Origin: CAZOEL01 sp964578835
GTDB taxonomy: Bacteria > Desulfobacterota > Syntrophobacteria > Syntrophobacterales > Syntrophobacteraceae
Direction: 5' to 3'
Assembly: GCA_964578835.1 (NCBI GenBank)
Contig: CAZOEL010000046.1
Location: 1 to 55,628 of the forward strand
DNA length: 55,628 nt
Each line of letters starts with the position of its first letter. Within the stretch, counting starts at the first letter, position 1. Below, in pieces: positions 16,803-25,896 of the stretch. A program made the translations under genes and the position numbers. The notes beneath the pieces are model-generated. The model was not told where the DNA came from, ran no database searches, and was given only the letters and a program-made list of their open reading frames with translations.

Positions 16803-17843
16803 ATGGGTTTCACAGATGAACGACAAAAAGCTATCGACTCGGCCGTATCTCAGATTGAACGCTCTTGCGGCAAAGGAGCGATCATGCGGCTGGGAGAGGG
16901 CGCTCACAATGTTGAGATAGCAACCATACCCACAGGATGCCTTTCTCTCGATTTGGCATTGGGAATCGGCGGCATAGCGCGAGGCCGAATCGTGGAGATC
17001 TTCGGTCCGGAATCTTCCGGAAAGACGACTCTGGCTCTTCACATCATCGCCGAGGCTCAGAAAACCGGAGGCTTGGCGGCCTTCATAGACGCGGAGCATG
17101 CGCTGGATATCAATTACGCAAAGAAGCTGGGCGTGCAGATCGAAGACCTTTTGATCAGTCAGCCCGACTACGGCGAGCAGGCGCTTGAAATAGCTGAAAT
17201 ACTCGTGCGGAGCAACGCTATCGACGTGGTCGTGATCGATTCCGTGGCTGCGCTCGTGCCCAAAGCGGAGATCGAAGGCGAGATGGGCGATCCGCATGTG
17301 GGGCTGCAAGCCCGCCTGATGAGCCAGGCGTTGCGCAAGCTCGTATCCGCAATCAGCAAATCCAAGACCTCCGTTATCTTCATCAACCAGATCCGCATGA
17401 AGATTGGAGTGATGTACGGGACGCCGGAGACCACGACCGGGGGCAATGCTCTCAAGTTTTACGCCACCATGCGTCTCGATATTCGCCGTGGCGCTCCGAT
17501 CAAAGACGGCCAGGAAGTCATCGGAAATCGGACCCGGGTGAAGGTTGTCAAGAACAAGATCGCGCCGCCTTTTAGAGAGGTCGAGTTCGATGTCGTCTAT
17601 GGACGCGGGATTTCCAGGGAAGGGGATGTTCTCGATCTGGCCGTTGAAGCCAACGTGGTGGACAAGGCGGGCACCTGGTACTCGTACAGCGGAGAAAGGC
17701 TGGGACAGGGCCGTGAGAACGCCAAAAGCTTCCTGCGTGAGCATCCGGAGCTTCTTTCCGAAATTGAGCAAAAGATGCGACAGATTCATGACTTGAACCT
17801 TGTCGTGGCGCCTGCTGAGCCGGTTCCGTCTCTAGCGGAATAG
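16803..17843 (+). CDS. recA: Recombinase RecA
   Basis: ATP-dependent strand-exchange protein and LexA coprotease. Walker A GPESSGKT is at 68-75. VVIDSVAALVPKAEIEGEMGD and the FINQIRMKIGVMYG loop are canonical, and the 346-residue length is normal. The frame is open from 16641, but AAAGGAG lies before the ATG at 16803, which starts the family sequence MGFTDERQKAI. The usual downstream recX is absent; a large perfect palindrome follows instead and then alaS. I saw no clear LexA box in the 16515-16802 leader. Confidence 0.97.
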   Translation: MGFTDERQKAIDSAVSQIERSCGKGAIMRLGEGAHNVEIATIPTGCLSLDLALGIGGIARGRIVEIFGPESSGKTTLALHIIAEAQKTGGLAAFIDAEHALDINYAKKLGVQIEDLLISQPDYGEQALEIAEILVRSNAIDVVVIDSVAALVPKAEIEGEMGDPHVGLQARLMSQALRKLVSAISKSKTSVIFINQIRMKIGVMYGTPETTTGGNALKFYATMRLDIRRGAPIKDGQEVIGNRTRVKVVKNKIAPPFREVEFDVVYGRGISREGDVLDLAVEANVVDKAGTWYSYSGERLGQGRENAKSFLREHPELLSEIEQKMRQIHDLNLVVAPAEPVPSLAE

Positions 17844-17865
17844 CGCTCGGATCTTTTCAGATATC

Positions 17866-17908
17866 GCCAGGCGTCGGATATCGCGATATCCGACGCCTGG
17901 CTTTATTC
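17866..17908 (+). terminator. 36-base perfect palindrome, recA terminator
   Basis: Bases 17866-17883 and 17884-17901 are exact reverse complements (18 bp each, no unpaired centre in the duplex), followed by TTTATTCGTTCTT. It should form a very stable hairpin and stop the recA transcript. The length and perfection are unusual for a terminator. Confidence 0.75.
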
Positions 17909-18023
17909 GTTCTTCTCCCGGGGAAGGAGGAGATTCATGATATTGAGCCTCGACGATGCACAAATATCAACCCTATCCAACAATACAGCAATTCGCGATG
18001 CGTAATTCGAGGAGATTTTCCTG

Positions 18024-20687
18024 ATGAAAGCCAGTGAAATCCGGAAGGCGTTTCTTGATTTTTTCCAACAAAGGAGCCACAACGCGGTCAAAAGCTCGTC
18101 CCTCATTCCACATGACGACCCGACATTGCTCTTCACGAACGCAGGGATGGTGCAGTTCAAACGCTCTTTTCTCGGTGAAGAGAAGCGCCCTTACGCACGC
18201 GCTGCGACGAGCCAAAAATGCATGAGGGCAGGGGGCAAGCACAACGATCTGGAAAATGTGGGCAGGACTGCCAGGCATCATACCTTTTTCGAAATGTTGG
18301 GAAACTTCTCCTTCGGAGACTACTTCAAGAAAGAAGCGATAGAATTCGCATGGTTCTTCCTTACGGAGACGCTCGGCCTCCCAAAAGATAAGCTCTACGC
18401 GACCATCCATGAAGGGGATTCCGCAATGCGGCTGGGCCCGGATGAGGAGGCCGGAGGCTTTTGGGAGCGCTATCTGCCTCGGGAGCGCATTTTAACCTTT
18501 CCCACAAAAGACAATTTCTGGTCGATGGGCGATACGGGACCATGCGGGCCCTGCTCTGAAATCATAATCGACCAGGGGCCCGGAATCGGCTGCGGTTCTC
18601 CCGATTGTAAGCCCGGTTGCGATTGCGATCGTTACCTCGAGCTCTGGAACCTTGTATTCATGCAATTCAACCGCTATGACGACGGTTCGCTTGAACCGCT
18701 CCCGAGGCCGAGCATCGATACCGGGATGGGGCTTGAACGGATTGCCGCTGTGCTCCAGAGAGTTCCCTCCAACTACGATATCGATCTTTTCGCTCCCATC
18801 CGGGCTGCAGTGACCGATATGACCGGATACCATTACGGGACGCAGCCAGAAAAGGATGTCTCCGTCAAGGTCATCGCCGATCACAGCAGAGCCGCCGCTT
18901 TTTTGATCGGAGACGGGATTTTGCCGAGCAACGAGGGCAGGGGGTATGTACTGAGGCGCGTAATCCGGCGCGCATTGCGGCATGGCCGGTTTCTAGGGCT
19001 CGAGCGGCCGTTTCTTCATGAAGTCTCCGTCTCGGTAATGCGGGCCATGGAGGATGCCTATCCGGAGCTTCTGCAGAATAAGAGCTTTATTACTCGGGTC
19101 ATCGTGCATGAAGAGGAAAGGTTCAGCGAAACCCTCGATAACGGGTTGAAGCTCCTTCAGAGCGAGATGAAGCGTCTCGAGGAAGAAAAAGCCAAAGTCA
19201 TCCCTGGCGCGCTCATCTTCAAGCTTTACGACACATACGGCTTTCCCATCGATATCGTTACCGACATGGCGAGGGGACTCAAGCTCAGCACGGACGAGGC
19301 AGGATTCCAGGCATTGATGGACAAACAGCGGGAACAGTCCAGGATGTATTGGAAGGGCAGCGGCGAGCGCGAGATATCGGGGGCTTACCATCAGCTTTCC
19401 TCCCGGGGCGTATCGACAGCATTCAAAGGATACGAGACGCTCGAGGCGGAATCTGCTGTGGTCGCGCTGATTAGAGATGGCGTGACTTTGCAGGAAGCCG
19501 GCGAGGGGTCTGAAGTGGAAGTCGTTACCGCGGAAACGCCCTTTTATGGGGAAACTGGAGGACAGGTGGGAGACTGCGGCGAGATTCTTGCTCCTTCCGG
19601 AAGACTGGCTGTCTCGGACACGTTGAGACTTCCCGGAGACATTTACGTGCATGTGGGAAAAGTCATTGAGGGACGCCTCCGGGAAGGAGACATGGTGCGG
19701 CTCAAAGTGGATGAGAGTCTGCGCCGCGCAACCCAGCTCAACCATACCGCAACCCATATTCTGCATGCCGTGTTGCGCAATGTGCTGGGAGATCACGTCA
19801 AGCAGGCGGGCTCGCTCGTCGCTCCTGACAGGCTACGGTTCGATTTTACTCACTTTGCGGCTCTTACCCCTGATGAATTGACCGAAATCGAGCGGCAGGT
19901 GAACGAAAACATTCGCGTCAATAAGGCTCTCGAAGTCCATGTGATGGATCTCGAGGAAGCTTTGAAGACGGGCGCCATGGCTCTTTTTGAGGAAAAATAC
20001 GGCGATCGCGTCAGGATGGTGGAAATTCCGGGCTTCAGCCGCGAGTTGTGCGGCGGCACCCATGCTCATCGCACAGGAGACATCGGCCTGTTTGTGATAA
20101 CGCAGGAAACCAGCGTTGCGGCCGGCGTAAGAAGGCTTGAAGCCTTGACGGGGGCCGGCGCCATGGCTTACGTGCAAAGACAGCAAAATGTCCTTCGACA
20201 TGCCGCAAATCTGTTGAGAAGCGCTCCGATGGATGTTGCAGATCGCATAGAAAAACTCTCCGCACAGCAAAAGCAGCTGGAAAAGGAATTGGAATCGCTC
20301 AAGGCGTCGCTTGCTAGCCGAAAATCCGTGGATATGCTTGCGCAGGCGACAGATTGTGGAGGCATAAAGCTTCTGGTAACCCAAGTTGATGCGGATAACC
20401 CGAAGATCCTTCGTGAAATGAACGATCAATTCAAGGAGCGTATGAAATCCGGCGTCGTCGTGCTCGGAGCCGCCCATGAAGGAAAGGTCTTCCTGCTGGC
20501 GGGCGTGACCCAGGATCTAACCAAGCGCATTCATGCCGGCAATCTGATCAAAGAGATCGTGCAGGAGGTCGGTGGAAGCGGAGGCGGGCGACCGGATATG
20601 GCGCAGGCGGGCGGCAACAAACCGGAAAAGCTGAAGGATGCCCTTGATCTTGCGAAGAGGCTGGTCGAGGAAAAGTTGTCGGTTTGA
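18024..20687 (+). CDS. alaS: Alanyl-tRNA synthetase
   Basis: Charges tRNA-Ala. The class II catalytic core (about 1-440) includes FTNAGMVQFKRSFLG, RHHTFFEMLGNFSFGDYF and the GMGLERIAAVLQ motif 3. The cysteine-rich insert CGSPDCKPGCDC is usual in many bacterial AlaS. The editing domain carries HTATHILHAVL and CGGTHAHRTGDIG. The C-Ala domain ends GGSGGGRPDMAQAGG. The 887-residue length is standard. GAGGAGAT lies before the ATG. Confidence 0.97.
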   Translation: MKASEIRKAFLDFFQQRSHNAVKSSSLIPHDDPTLLFTNAGMVQFKRSFLGEEKRPYARAATSQKCMRAGGKHNDLENVGRTARHHTFFEMLGNFSFGDYFKKEAIEFAWFFLTETLGLPKDKLYATIHEGDSAMRLGPDEEAGGFWERYLPRERILTFPTKDNFWSMGDTGPCGPCSEIIIDQGPGIGCGSPDCKPGCDCDRYLELWNLVFMQFNRYDDGSLEPLPRPSIDTGMGLERIAAVLQRVPSNYDIDLFAPIRAAVTDMTGYHYGTQPEKDVSVKVIADHSRAAAFLIGDGILPSNEGRGYVLRRVIRRALRHGRFLGLERPFLHEVSVSVMRAMEDAYPELLQNKSFITRVIVHEEERFSETLDNGLKLLQSEMKRLEEEKAKVIPGALIFKLYDTYGFPIDIVTDMARGLKLSTDEAGFQALMDKQREQSRMYWKGSGEREISGAYHQLSSRGVSTAFKGYETLEAESAVVALIRDGVTLQEAGEGSEVEVVTAETPFYGETGGQVGDCGEILAPSGRLAVSDTLRLPGDIYVHVGKVIEGRLREGDMVRLKVDESLRRATQLNHTATHILHAVLRNVLGDHVKQAGSLVAPDRLRFDFTHFAALTPDELTEIERQVNENIRVNKALEVHVMDLEEALKTGAMALFEEKYGDRVRMVEIPGFSRELCGGTHAHRTGDIGLFVITQETSVAAGVRRLEALTGAGAMAYVQRQQNVLRHAANLLRSAPMDVADRIEKLSAQQKQLEKELESLKASLASRKSVDMLAQATDCGGIKLLVTQVDADNPKILREMNDQFKERMKSGVVVLGAAHEGKVFLLAGVTQDLTKRIHAGNLIKEIVQEVGGSGGGRPDMAQAGGNKPEKLKDALDLAKRLVEEKLSV

Positions 20688-20698
20688 TGCGGATTCCC

Positions 20699-20727
20699 AG
20701 CCCTAATTGTTTAGAGGGCTTTTTGTT
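20699..20727 (+). terminator. Intrinsic terminator of alaS
   Basis: AGCCCT (20699-20704) pairs with AGGGCT (20715-20720), followed by TTTTTGTTT. It is placed 12 bases after the alaS stop. Confidence 0.8.
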
Positions 20728-20728
20728 T

Positions 20729-20778
20729 GCTCCTCGGGATCGACAGGGATAAGAAGGCGACTGTCGATTCCGAGGAGC
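20729..20778. terminator. Long stem-loop between convergent alaS and the selenoprotein gene
   Basis: An 18-base stem (20729-20746 with 20761-20778, one G-A change that becomes a G-U pair on one strand) has a 14-base loop. It starts 5 bases after the stop of the minus-strand gene. Neither strand has a T-tract directly after it, so it may act as a 3'-end stabiliser or a factor-assisted stop. Confidence 0.5.
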
Positions 20779-20783
20779 ATGAG

Positions 20784-20951
20784 CTATAGCCTATCGACCC
20801 TGCAATTGGAGAGCAGGTCTTCTACATCATCCGATATTGCTTCACGAACATGGGTTAATGGGAAATGCGCGCCGCAATCCTTGCAGCGCCAGAACACTTG
20901 CTTTCAAGTACGTACCAATGCGAGCTCGCTCTTACATTTCGGGCATTCCAA
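20784..20951 (-). CDS. Dual CXXC small selenoprotein (in-frame UGA read as Sec)
   Basis: Reading the minus strand from a TTG at 20951 to the TAG at 20786-20784 gives 55 residues with one in-frame TGA at 20906-20904 (residue 16). The protein has CPKC at 3-6, U16, CKDC at 23-26 and ends SNCRVDRL. AAAAGGAG stands 8 bases before the TTG. This pattern (CxxC-x9-U/C-x6-CxxC) matches, from memory, the small (seleno)protein family with two CXXC motifs in Desulfobacterota, where residue 16 is Cys or Sec. Reading either side of the TGA as unrelated non-coding DNA would not explain the matched zinc-knuckle halves. A SECIS-like hairpin begins 14 bases after the UGA. Function is unknown; a zinc-ribbon or redox role is inferred. 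Ordinary gene callers would miss it. Confidence 0.75.
20869..20889 (-). promoter_or_regulatory. Bacterial SECIS-like hairpin
   Basis: On the minus strand, 14 bases after the UGA, GCGCTGCAA pairs with TTGCGGCGC (eight Watson-Crick pairs and one U-G) around a GGA apical loop. The loop lies 23 bases after the UGA. Bacterial SECIS elements typically put a short stem with a G-bearing apical loop 16-37 bases downstream, so this fits. Confidence 0.65.
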
Positions 20952-21260
20952 CGGGGATTCTCCTTTTCTGCGTACTTAAAATTTTCCAGCGTGTTTGGGC
21001 AAGAGCTTGTCTTATAATCATTTTCCTTTTACGCGGCAATACAAAACAGAGCAGCTTTGACACTCGCGCTTTTTTGCGGATTCATTCTTTTTATTTGACT
21101 AAATTATTACTAATGCTTACTTTTTAAGAACTATAATGTTATAATGCATTTTTCACTCCGATCTGCCGATCTTGATGAAAAAGAGCGTGTGCAGGAGGGG
21201 AAGTAAGCGAGTGTACAATAGGGAGCAGTCTGAGTAGGCGCTCTCTTATAGGAGGAAGAC
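20952..21260. other. Divergent intergenic region before the sigma factor gene
   Basis: About 300 bases without a gene. It is AT-rich, with TATAAT at 21013 and again near 21133 and 21139, and a TTGACT near 21096. Paired -35/-10 boxes at ideal spacing are not convincing. It must contain the promoters of both the minus-strand selenoprotein and the plus-strand sigma factor. Confidence 0.4.
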
Positions 21261-22565
21261 ATGAAATCCTTTTCATCTGAAAAGTGCGTACCCTTGGATG
21301 TTCTGCTTAGCAGTGAGGAAATGAAGGGCGATATCAGCAGCCTCATTGAAGAGGGAATCCTGGGTGGCGGTTTCGGTGAGACGGGAATCGCTCTTGACGA
21401 TGCTGACATAGTCGAAGAGCAAATGGAAGCCGAGGATCTGGATGAGGAGCAGTGCTCCGATGAGGAGGAGGACGATGAGAGCGCGGGAACTTGCCGTCCT
21501 TCCCTCGACCAATTTGAAGACGATCCGGTTACCTGTTATTTGAAAGAAGTTTCCAGTTATCCTCTTTTGAGTCAGGATCGTGAAATTGAGCTTGCCTTAA
21601 TTATTAGAAAGGGGCAGGAGCGGCTGGTCGAAATGGTTGAGGAGAACCAGTACGGCCTCAAGCCTCTGCAGGACCTGCATAGTAAGGTCGAGAAGCTGCT
21701 TTGCCATGAGCAATCTTTTCCCGGCGTGAGAGACAAGATTCTCAAGGTGATTGTGCGCACTATGGAGCGAGCGGCGCACGATCATCCGGACGAGTCGTTA
21801 TATTGGGAGCTGCTGCTGGAAGCCCGATCCATCATGAACGCCATAGATGCGGCTAAGCAGGAAATGGTGAAGGCCAATTTGCGTCTGGTGTTGAGCATCG
21901 CCAAACGGTATCGTGGCCGTGGGATGAGCTTTGATGACCTCATCCAGGAAGGCAACCTGGGTTTGCTCAAGGCGGTCGGCCGGTTCGATCACACCAAAGG
22001 GAACCGGTTCAGCACTTATGCAACCTGGTGGGTTCGCCAAAGCATCATACGGGGCATCTACGACAAAACGCGGACAATTCGGCTGCCGGTTCATTTTATC
22101 GAACTGAAGAATTTGTTCTTCAAAGTTTTCTATGAGCTCCTCAAGGAGCTCGGTCGCGAGCCGACTCCTCAGGAGATCGCAGACAGAGCCAAACTGCCTC
22201 TGGACAAGGTCCAGATGGTGCTCACCCTGGCCGCTCAGCCCGTATCTCTCGAAACGCCGATCGGAGAAGACGAGCAGCGCCTTGGGGATTTCATCGAAGA
22301 CGATCGAGCCGCTTCTCCCATGGAGGAATGCTCGGATAAGGAGCTGGCGGAAGTTACGCGCAGTCTCTTATCGAGCCTTCAGCCGAGGGAAGAAAAGATA
22401 CTCCGGCTCCGCTTCGGCCTGGACGGACAACCTGCGGAAACACTCGAGAAGATAGGCAAAACCTTCAACGTGTCCAAAGAGCGAATTCGCCAGATAGAGA
22501 AGAAGGCGCTGAAGAAACTTCGCAACCCGAACAGGCAGGCATCTCTGAAAACCTTTATGGATTAA
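21261..22565 (+). CDS. Sigma-70 family RNA polymerase sigma factor (RpoD/RpoS-like)
   Basis: A 434-residue group 1/2-type sigma factor. Region 1.2 starts at about residue 88 (DPVTCYLKEVSSYPLLSQ). Region 2 has NLRLVLSIAKRYRGRGMSFDDLIQEGNLGLLKAV and the -10 reading helix FSTYATWWVRQSIIRGI. Region 3 is EPTPQEIADRAKLP. Region 4 has LGDFIEDD and the HTH NVSKERIRQIEKKALKKLR. The N-terminus is very acidic (EDLDEEQCSDEEEDDES) and lacks the large non-conserved insert of housekeeping sigma factors, so an alternative RpoS-like role is likely, but the primary factor cannot be excluded. AGGAGGA precedes the ATG. Confidence 0.88.
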   Translation: MKSFSSEKCVPLDVLLSSEEMKGDISSLIEEGILGGGFGETGIALDDADIVEEQMEAEDLDEEQCSDEEEDDESAGTCRPSLDQFEDDPVTCYLKEVSSYPLLSQDREIELALIIRKGQERLVEMVEENQYGLKPLQDLHSKVEKLLCHEQSFPGVRDKILKVIVRTMERAAHDHPDESLYWELLLEARSIMNAIDAAKQEMVKANLRLVLSIAKRYRGRGMSFDDLIQEGNLGLLKAVGRFDHTKGNRFSTYATWWVRQSIIRGIYDKTRTIRLPVHFIELKNLFFKVFYELLKELGREPTPQEIADRAKLPLDKVQMVLTLAAQPVSLETPIGEDEQRLGDFIEDDRAASPMEECSDKELAEVTRSLLSSLQPREEKILRLRFGLDGQPAETLEKIGKTFNVSKERIRQIEKKALKKLRNPNRQASLKTFMD

Positions 22566-22613
22566 TGGCGTAACCCCACCAGTCTCTAGAGCTTACTGCA
22601 AAACTCCTTCAAC

Positions 22614-22639
22614 GTCGCCCCGGCTTTCGTCGGGGCGAC
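22614..22639 (+). terminator. Hairpin after the sigma factor gene
   Basis: A perfect 9-base GC-rich stem (22614-22622 with 22631-22639) and 8-base loop lie 48 bases after the stop. Only CGTATTTG follows, so the U-tract is weak. The rest of the 22566-22840 gap shows nothing convincing. Confidence 0.5.
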
Positions 22640-22840
22640 CGTATTTGCGGCCATCAAAAGGGACTCCTTCCACTTTCGAGCATAGAGCTTCAATTGCAAG
22701 CTTCATAAGCCATCCGTTTAAGAACCGGAAAAAATACTTCCCCTCTTTCAGCAAATGTGTAATGAAGTCTTTTTGGCGCATATTGCTGCTGGGGGATTGA
22801 GCTTTGTTTAAAAGAATAAAGATTTGAGGCCTGTTTTTTT

Positions 22841-23983
22841 ATGCAAAATAATCCGGCTGTCGCCGATGTGCAATTGAGCAAGTCCTCTGACAACATTCTC
22901 ACGCTGCGCCTCTTGGGAAACTGGCTACTGCGTGAAGAAGCTCCCTCAGCCGACGATGCGCAAAGAAGGATAAAGGAACATCTTCCGGTAAGTTCACTTG
23001 CCTTCGAAGCTTCAGATCTTTCCGGCTGGGATTCCTCGCTGTTGGTCTTTCTCGTAAATATTTCCCGCTACTGCTCTCAAAACGATATTTCCTTCGACAG
23101 CTCAGGCCTGCCTGAGGGGATAAGAAGGCTCATCACGCTCGCAACGGCCGTTCCCGAGAAGAAGGACGCCCAGAAACAATCGAAAAAAGAATCTTTTCTT
23201 TCGGCCATAGGCGGCGCAACGCTGCAGCTGGCGTCTTCTTTCCGCGAGATTGCTGATTTTATTGGGTCGATAGTAGTCAGCGGCCTTCTTTTCGTGAGAG
23301 GCGGCGCCACCTACAGAAAAGTGGACCTGATCAAGTTGGTCTATGAGTGTGGCGCCCAGGCGCTGCCCATCGTCTCTCTCATTAGCGTTCTCATTGGACT
23401 CATTCTCGCCTTTGTCGGAGCCATACAACTGAGAATGTTCGGAGCCCAGATCTATGTGGCCGATCTCGTCGGCATCGCTATGGCCAGAGAGATGGGCGCC
23501 ATGATGACCGGCATCATTATGGCGGGGCGAACCGGGGCCGCCTTTGCGGCGCAGATCGGAACCATGCAGGTCAACGAAGAGATAGACGCCTTTAAGACTC
23601 TGGGCATTTCACCTGTCGAATTTCTCGTCATGCCGCGAATGGCCGCGTTGATTCTCATGATGCCATTCCTTTGCATTTATGCCGATTGTGTCGGTATTTT
23701 AGGCGGTTTTATCGTGGGCGTCGGCATGCTTGATCTCTCCTTTATGGAATACTACCACCAGACTGTGGAAGCCGTAAGTCTCACCAATTTTGCCATAGGC
23801 CTTGTAAAGAGCGTTATTTTCGGGATTTTGATCGCTCTTTCGGGATGCCTGAGAGGAATGCAGTGTGGCCGTAGCGCATTGGCGGTGGGCGCAGCGGCTA
23901 CTTCCGCAGTAGTGACGGCGATTGTCTGGATCATCGTCACGGACGCGATATTTGCAGTGCTCACGCAGGTGCTCGGCATCTAA
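22841..23983 (+). CDS. MlaE-type ABC permease with N-terminal STAS-like domain (system 1)
   Basis: Inner-membrane permease of an MCE phospholipid transporter. Residues 1-110 form a STAS-like domain, fused here instead of being a separate MlaB. Residues 120-380 are the MlaE permease with about five or six membrane helices and the signatures AMAREMGAMMTGIIMAGRTGAAFAAQIGTMQVNEEIDA and LGISPVEFLVMPR. The next gene encodes the ATPase and starts 12 bases on. Directionality (inward or outward lipid flow) cannot be told from sequence. Confidence 0.93.
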   Translation: MQNNPAVADVQLSKSSDNILTLRLLGNWLLREEAPSADDAQRRIKEHLPVSSLAFEASDLSGWDSSLLVFLVNISRYCSQNDISFDSSGLPEGIRRLITLATAVPEKKDAQKQSKKESFLSAIGGATLQLASSFREIADFIGSIVVSGLLFVRGGATYRKVDLIKLVYECGAQALPIVSLISVLIGLILAFVGAIQLRMFGAQIYVADLVGIAMAREMGAMMTGIIMAGRTGAAFAAQIGTMQVNEEIDAFKTLGISPVEFLVMPRMAALILMMPFLCIYADCVGILGGFIVGVGMLDLSFMEYYHQTVEAVSLTNFAIGLVKSVIFGILIALSGCLRGMQCGRSALAVGAAATSAVVTAIVWIIVTDAIFAVLTQVLGI

Positions 23984-23995
23984 AGGAGTGGACGT

Positions 23996-24832
23996 GTGCC
24001 GGAAGAGGCTATGAACAAAGTTGAACCGCATATTACCGTGCAGAATCTCACGATGGCCTATGGAAGCTTCGTAATACAGCGCGACCTCAATTTTACGATC
24101 AACCGCGGCGACGTCTTCATTATTATGGGGGGAAGCGGATGCGGAAAGAGCACTCTGCTCAAGCACCTGGTCGGACTGAAGAGGCCCGCGACAGGAAAAG
24201 TCCTCTACGGAGACGTGAGCTTCTGGGATGCCGAACCGGATGAGCAGGACCGCCTCATGAGGCGATGCGGAATTCTCTATCAGAGTGGCGCCCTCTGGAG
24301 CTCCATGACTCTGGCGGAAAATGTGGCGCTGCCTCTTGAGACATACACGGAGCTAAGTCCTTCGCGGATAAAAGAAATCGTTTCCCTCAAGCTTTCTCTG
24401 GTTGGGCTTTCAGGTTTTGAAGGCTTTTATCCCTCCGAGATCAGCGGGGGAATGCAGAAGCGCGCAGGTCTGGCCAGGGCCATGGCTCTCGATCCGGAGA
24501 TACTCTTTTTCGATGAGCCTTCAGCCGGACTCGATCCCATCAGCGCCCGACGTCTTGACGAGTTGATTCTAGAGCTAAGGGACAGCCTCGGGGCGACGAT
24601 TGTGGTTGTAACGCACGAACTGGCGAGTATCTTCACCATAGCCAACAATTCCGTCTTCCTGGATCCGGTTTCCAGGACTATGATAGCCGGCGGCAATCCA
24701 CGCACGCTGCTCAATAAGTCACAGGATCCAAGAGTCCTGCTCTTTCTTACCAGAGGCGAGAGTGACTCCCCGACCCCAAAAGAGGCAGCCGGTTCACTTC
24801 AAGATATCGACAGGCATAAGAGAGACGCATGA
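23996..24832 (+). CDS. MlaF-type ABC ATPase (system 1)
   Basis: ATPase of the MCE transporter. Walker A GGSGCGKS, signature SGGMQKRAGLARAMALDPEILFFDEPSAGLDP and the switch histidine in VVVTHELASI are intact; the SGGMxKRxxLARA form is the MlaF type. The GTG at 23996 has TAAAGGAG at 8 bases spacing; an ATG at 24008 is an alternative. The stop overlaps the mlaD-like start (ATGA). Confidence 0.94.
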   Translation: MPEEAMNKVEPHITVQNLTMAYGSFVIQRDLNFTINRGDVFIIMGGSGCGKSTLLKHLVGLKRPATGKVLYGDVSFWDAEPDEQDRLMRRCGILYQSGALWSSMTLAENVALPLETYTELSPSRIKEIVSLKLSLVGLSGFEGFYPSEISGGMQKRAGLARAMALDPEILFFDEPSAGLDPISARRLDELILELRDSLGATIVVVTHELASIFTIANNSVFLDPVSRTMIAGGNPRTLLNKSQDPRVLLFLTRGESDSPTPKEAAGSLQDIDRHKRDA

Positions 24833-25896
24833 GCAAGCAAACAAATACGGCGGTTATCGGTAGTTTCGTGCTGGGGGGGGTGGTCCTGCTTATCGCTGGA
24901 CTTCTCATTTTCGGAGGCGGACGTTTTTTCACCAAGACCAGCGAACATGTGCTCTATTTCGATGGCTCCGTCAAAGGCCTTAGCATCGGGGCTCCGGTCA
25001 ATTTCAAAGGAGTCAGGATAGGCTCTGTCAAGGACGTCAACCTCCTCTTTGACCCACGTGATCTTTCGTTCAAGATTAAGGTCAATATTGTGACCGATAC
25101 AGAGCGAATCGCTCCGACTCAAATCGGCGGCGAAACTGGAAAGCCTCTGGAGCAATTCAGCAAAGGCAAGATTGTCGACGTGCTCATAGAGAGGGGACTG
25201 AGGGCGCAACTTGGGATGCAAAGCCTGGTGACGGGCCAGCTCTATATCAACTTGGATTTCTTTCCGGATAAACCGGCGCGGATAGTCGGGCTCCAGAACG
25301 TACACCCGGAAATTCCCACTATTCCGTCCAGTCTCGAGCAACTCTCGAAAACCGTCGAAAGACTTCCCCTCGAGGAAATCGCCGATAAGTTCGTTGCTTC
25401 TCTCGAAGGAATCGAGCGCTTCATCAATTCACCCGACTCCCAGCAAATACTGGCGTCTCTCAACGCCACGGTCAAAGATGCGCAGGGGCTCCTCAAGAAT
25501 ATAAACGATCGTGTTGAGCCCGTTTCGGGAAACCTGGAAAAAACCCTGACCGAGGCGCGCAATCTTTTGGCGAATATCGATCGCCAAGTTGGCCCGCTTG
25601 CCAAAGACATCAGCGAGACGGTGAAAGAGACAAAGGTTCTGGTAAAGAACCTGGACGGCAGATTTACGACAGTCGCCTCCGGGCTGGATGCTGCTCTCAA
25701 AGCCACTCAGGCAGCCCTGGTTAAAGCTGAGAGCGCTCTGGCGACAATGGAAGGCGCCGTAGGGGAAGATTCCGATGTTCGCTATGAACTTGCCTCAACT
25801 TTAAAGGAGCTCTCGATCGCTGCGCGCTCCATGCGAGCTTTGACCGATTATCTTGAACGCCACCCCGAATCGCTCATAAGAGGGAAGACGAAATGA
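24829..25896 (+). CDS. MlaD-type MCE domain protein (system 1)
   Basis: Periplasmic substrate-binding ring subunit anchored by one N-terminal helix (about 7-28). The MCE domain (about 37-115) includes VLYFDGSVKGLSIGAPVNFKGVRIGSV and GLRAQLGMQSLVTGQLYINLDF. The remainder (about 150-340) is a long helical, coiled-coil-like region, longer than E. coli MlaD and more like PqiB/Yeb-type spanning tubes. It overlaps the ATPase gene by 4 bases and the lipoprotein gene by 4. Confidence 0.93.
   Translation: MSKQTNTAVIGSFVLGGVVLLIAGLLIFGGGRFFTKTSEHVLYFDGSVKGLSIGAPVNFKGVRIGSVKDVNLLFDPRDLSFKIKVNIVTDTERIAPTQIGGETGKPLEQFSKGKIVDVLIERGLRAQLGMQSLVTGQLYINLDFFPDKPARIVGLQNVHPEIPTIPSSLEQLSKTVERLPLEEIADKFVASLEGIERFINSPDSQQILASLNATVKDAQGLLKNINDRVEPVSGNLEKTLTEARNLLANIDRQVGPLAKDISETVKETKVLVKNLDGRFTTVASGLDAALKATQAALVKAESALATMEGAVGEDSDVRYELASTLKELSIAARSMRALTDYLERHPESLIRGKTK

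Noticed and set aside
16725..17789. 354-residue open frame antisense to recA
   Set aside because: It exactly shadows a firm recA gene and has no known family.
17844..18023. Expected recX between recA and alaS
   Set aside because: The gap is 180 bases with a palindrome and no coding frame, so recX is absent here.
22593..22781. 62-residue minus-strand frame downstream of the sigma factor gene
   Set aside because: No Shine-Dalgarno, overlaps the terminator-like hairpin and has no recognised family.
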